From Bacteroidales bacterium (GTDB taxonomy: Bacteria > Bacteroidota > Bacteroidia > Bacteroidales > UBA932), in contig JAQYTJ010000053.1 of assembly GCA_028724885.1 (NCBI GenBank), positions 1 to 45,740 on the forward strand: a stretch of 45,740 nucleotides of DNA, read 5' to 3'. This document shows, in pieces, positions 45,578-45,740 of the stretch (its first letter is position 1; every line of letters begins with the position of its first letter). A program made the position numbers and the translations under genes. The notes below the pieces were generated by a model. That model saw only the letters and a list, made by a program, of their open reading frames with translations. It searched no databases and was not told the origin of the DNA.

Positions 45578-45740
45578 ATGAATGTTGACCAAGTCAAAGA
45601 TAGCAAGAACTTGCGTAATAATGGCAGAATGAGGGCAAAATATGATAAGTGGTTGGTACTTATACCATTTTTGTGTTACCCCGCCATATTTCTAATTTCG
45701 GCAGAAATAGCCGTATATGGTGGGTATCAGAGAAAGAATT
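45578..45740 (+). CDS. Possible start of a divergent membrane-protein gene, cut by the window edge
   Basis: 54 open codons from an ATG at 45578 (next ATG 45629), ending in DKWLVLIPFLCYPAIFLISAEIAVYGG, which would form a transmembrane helix. Reads off the right edge. Divergent from the fructokinase gene; the upstream part overlaps that gene's promoter, so the start at 45629 is more likely. Could be chance. Confidence 0.3.
   Translation, partial: MNVDQVKDSKNLRNNGRMRAKYDKWLVLIPFLCYPAIFLISAEIAVYGGYQRKN
45595..45602 (-). promoter_or_regulatory. -7 promoter element of the fructokinase-tlpA operon
   Basis: Minus strand TATCTTTG, a match to TAnnTTTG, about 20 nt before the ATG at 45574. Confidence 0.6.

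Overview
The window looks like chromosomal DNA of a gut- or rumen-type member of the Bacteroidales. The evidence is the set of family-level gene types (FeoA-FeoB fusion with a small Cys-rich partner, S46 dipeptidyl-peptidase, DUF4876/DUF6850 proteins beside a TonB-dependent receptor, PheS with a Cys-rich insert) and repeated matches to the Bacteroidetes -7 promoter element TAnnTTTG, often very close to the start codon. Genus cannot be fixed from the sequence alone. The backbone is of moderate GC and unusually rich in the heptamer TGAATAT/ATATTCA.

Layout. 1-3.25 kb: a zinc metallopeptidase gene downstream of aspS (minus strand), with a 54-bp tandem palindromic repeat just upstream of aspS. 3.5-7.1 kb: plus-strand housekeeping and repair genes (rsmA, a HAD hydrolase, an AlkD-type DNA alkylation repair protein, a nitroreductase). 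7.1-11.6 kb: an AT-rich insert carrying a compact restriction-modification cassette (C5 methyltransferase, putative PD-(D/E)XK endonuclease, second C5 methyltransferase), flanked by decayed reading frames. 11.6-13.5 kb: ispF and a sodium:solute symporter (minus). 13.6-18.9 kb: metX-like acyltransferase, an M16 lipoprotein protease and an AAA ATPase (plus). 19.2-23.1 kb: a four-gene minus-strand operon (PfkB kinase, DUF6913-like protein, DUF368/PopT-type transporter, DUF5009 acyltransferase) followed by tRNA-Arg(UCU). 23.1-25.9 kb: a flippase-like membrane protein and a frameshifted GH78 rhamnosidase pseudogene. 26.2-28.9 kb: feoAB plus the FeoB-associated small protein. 29.3-31.1 kb: tRNA-Gly(GCC), pheS and a small secreted protein (minus).

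31.1-43.9 kb is the most functionally coherent block: a C69 dipeptidase, then a tight five-gene operon encoding a TonB-dependent receptor, a DUF4876 lipoprotein, a DUF6850 outer-membrane barrel, an M16 protease and an S46 dipeptidyl-peptidase of DPP7 type. The genes overlap or are 1-24 nt apart. I infer an outer-membrane uptake system coupled to periplasmic peptide breakdown; the substrate is unknown. The window closes with a fructokinase-type PfkB gene and a TlpA-like thioredoxin gene (minus), and the start of a possible divergent membrane-protein gene.

The best candidates for something undescribed are the two-methyltransferase restriction cassette with its unfamiliar nuclease, the TonB receptor-DUF4876-DUF6850-protease operon, and the strong genome-wide-looking TGAATAT signature that is nearly absent from the restriction island.
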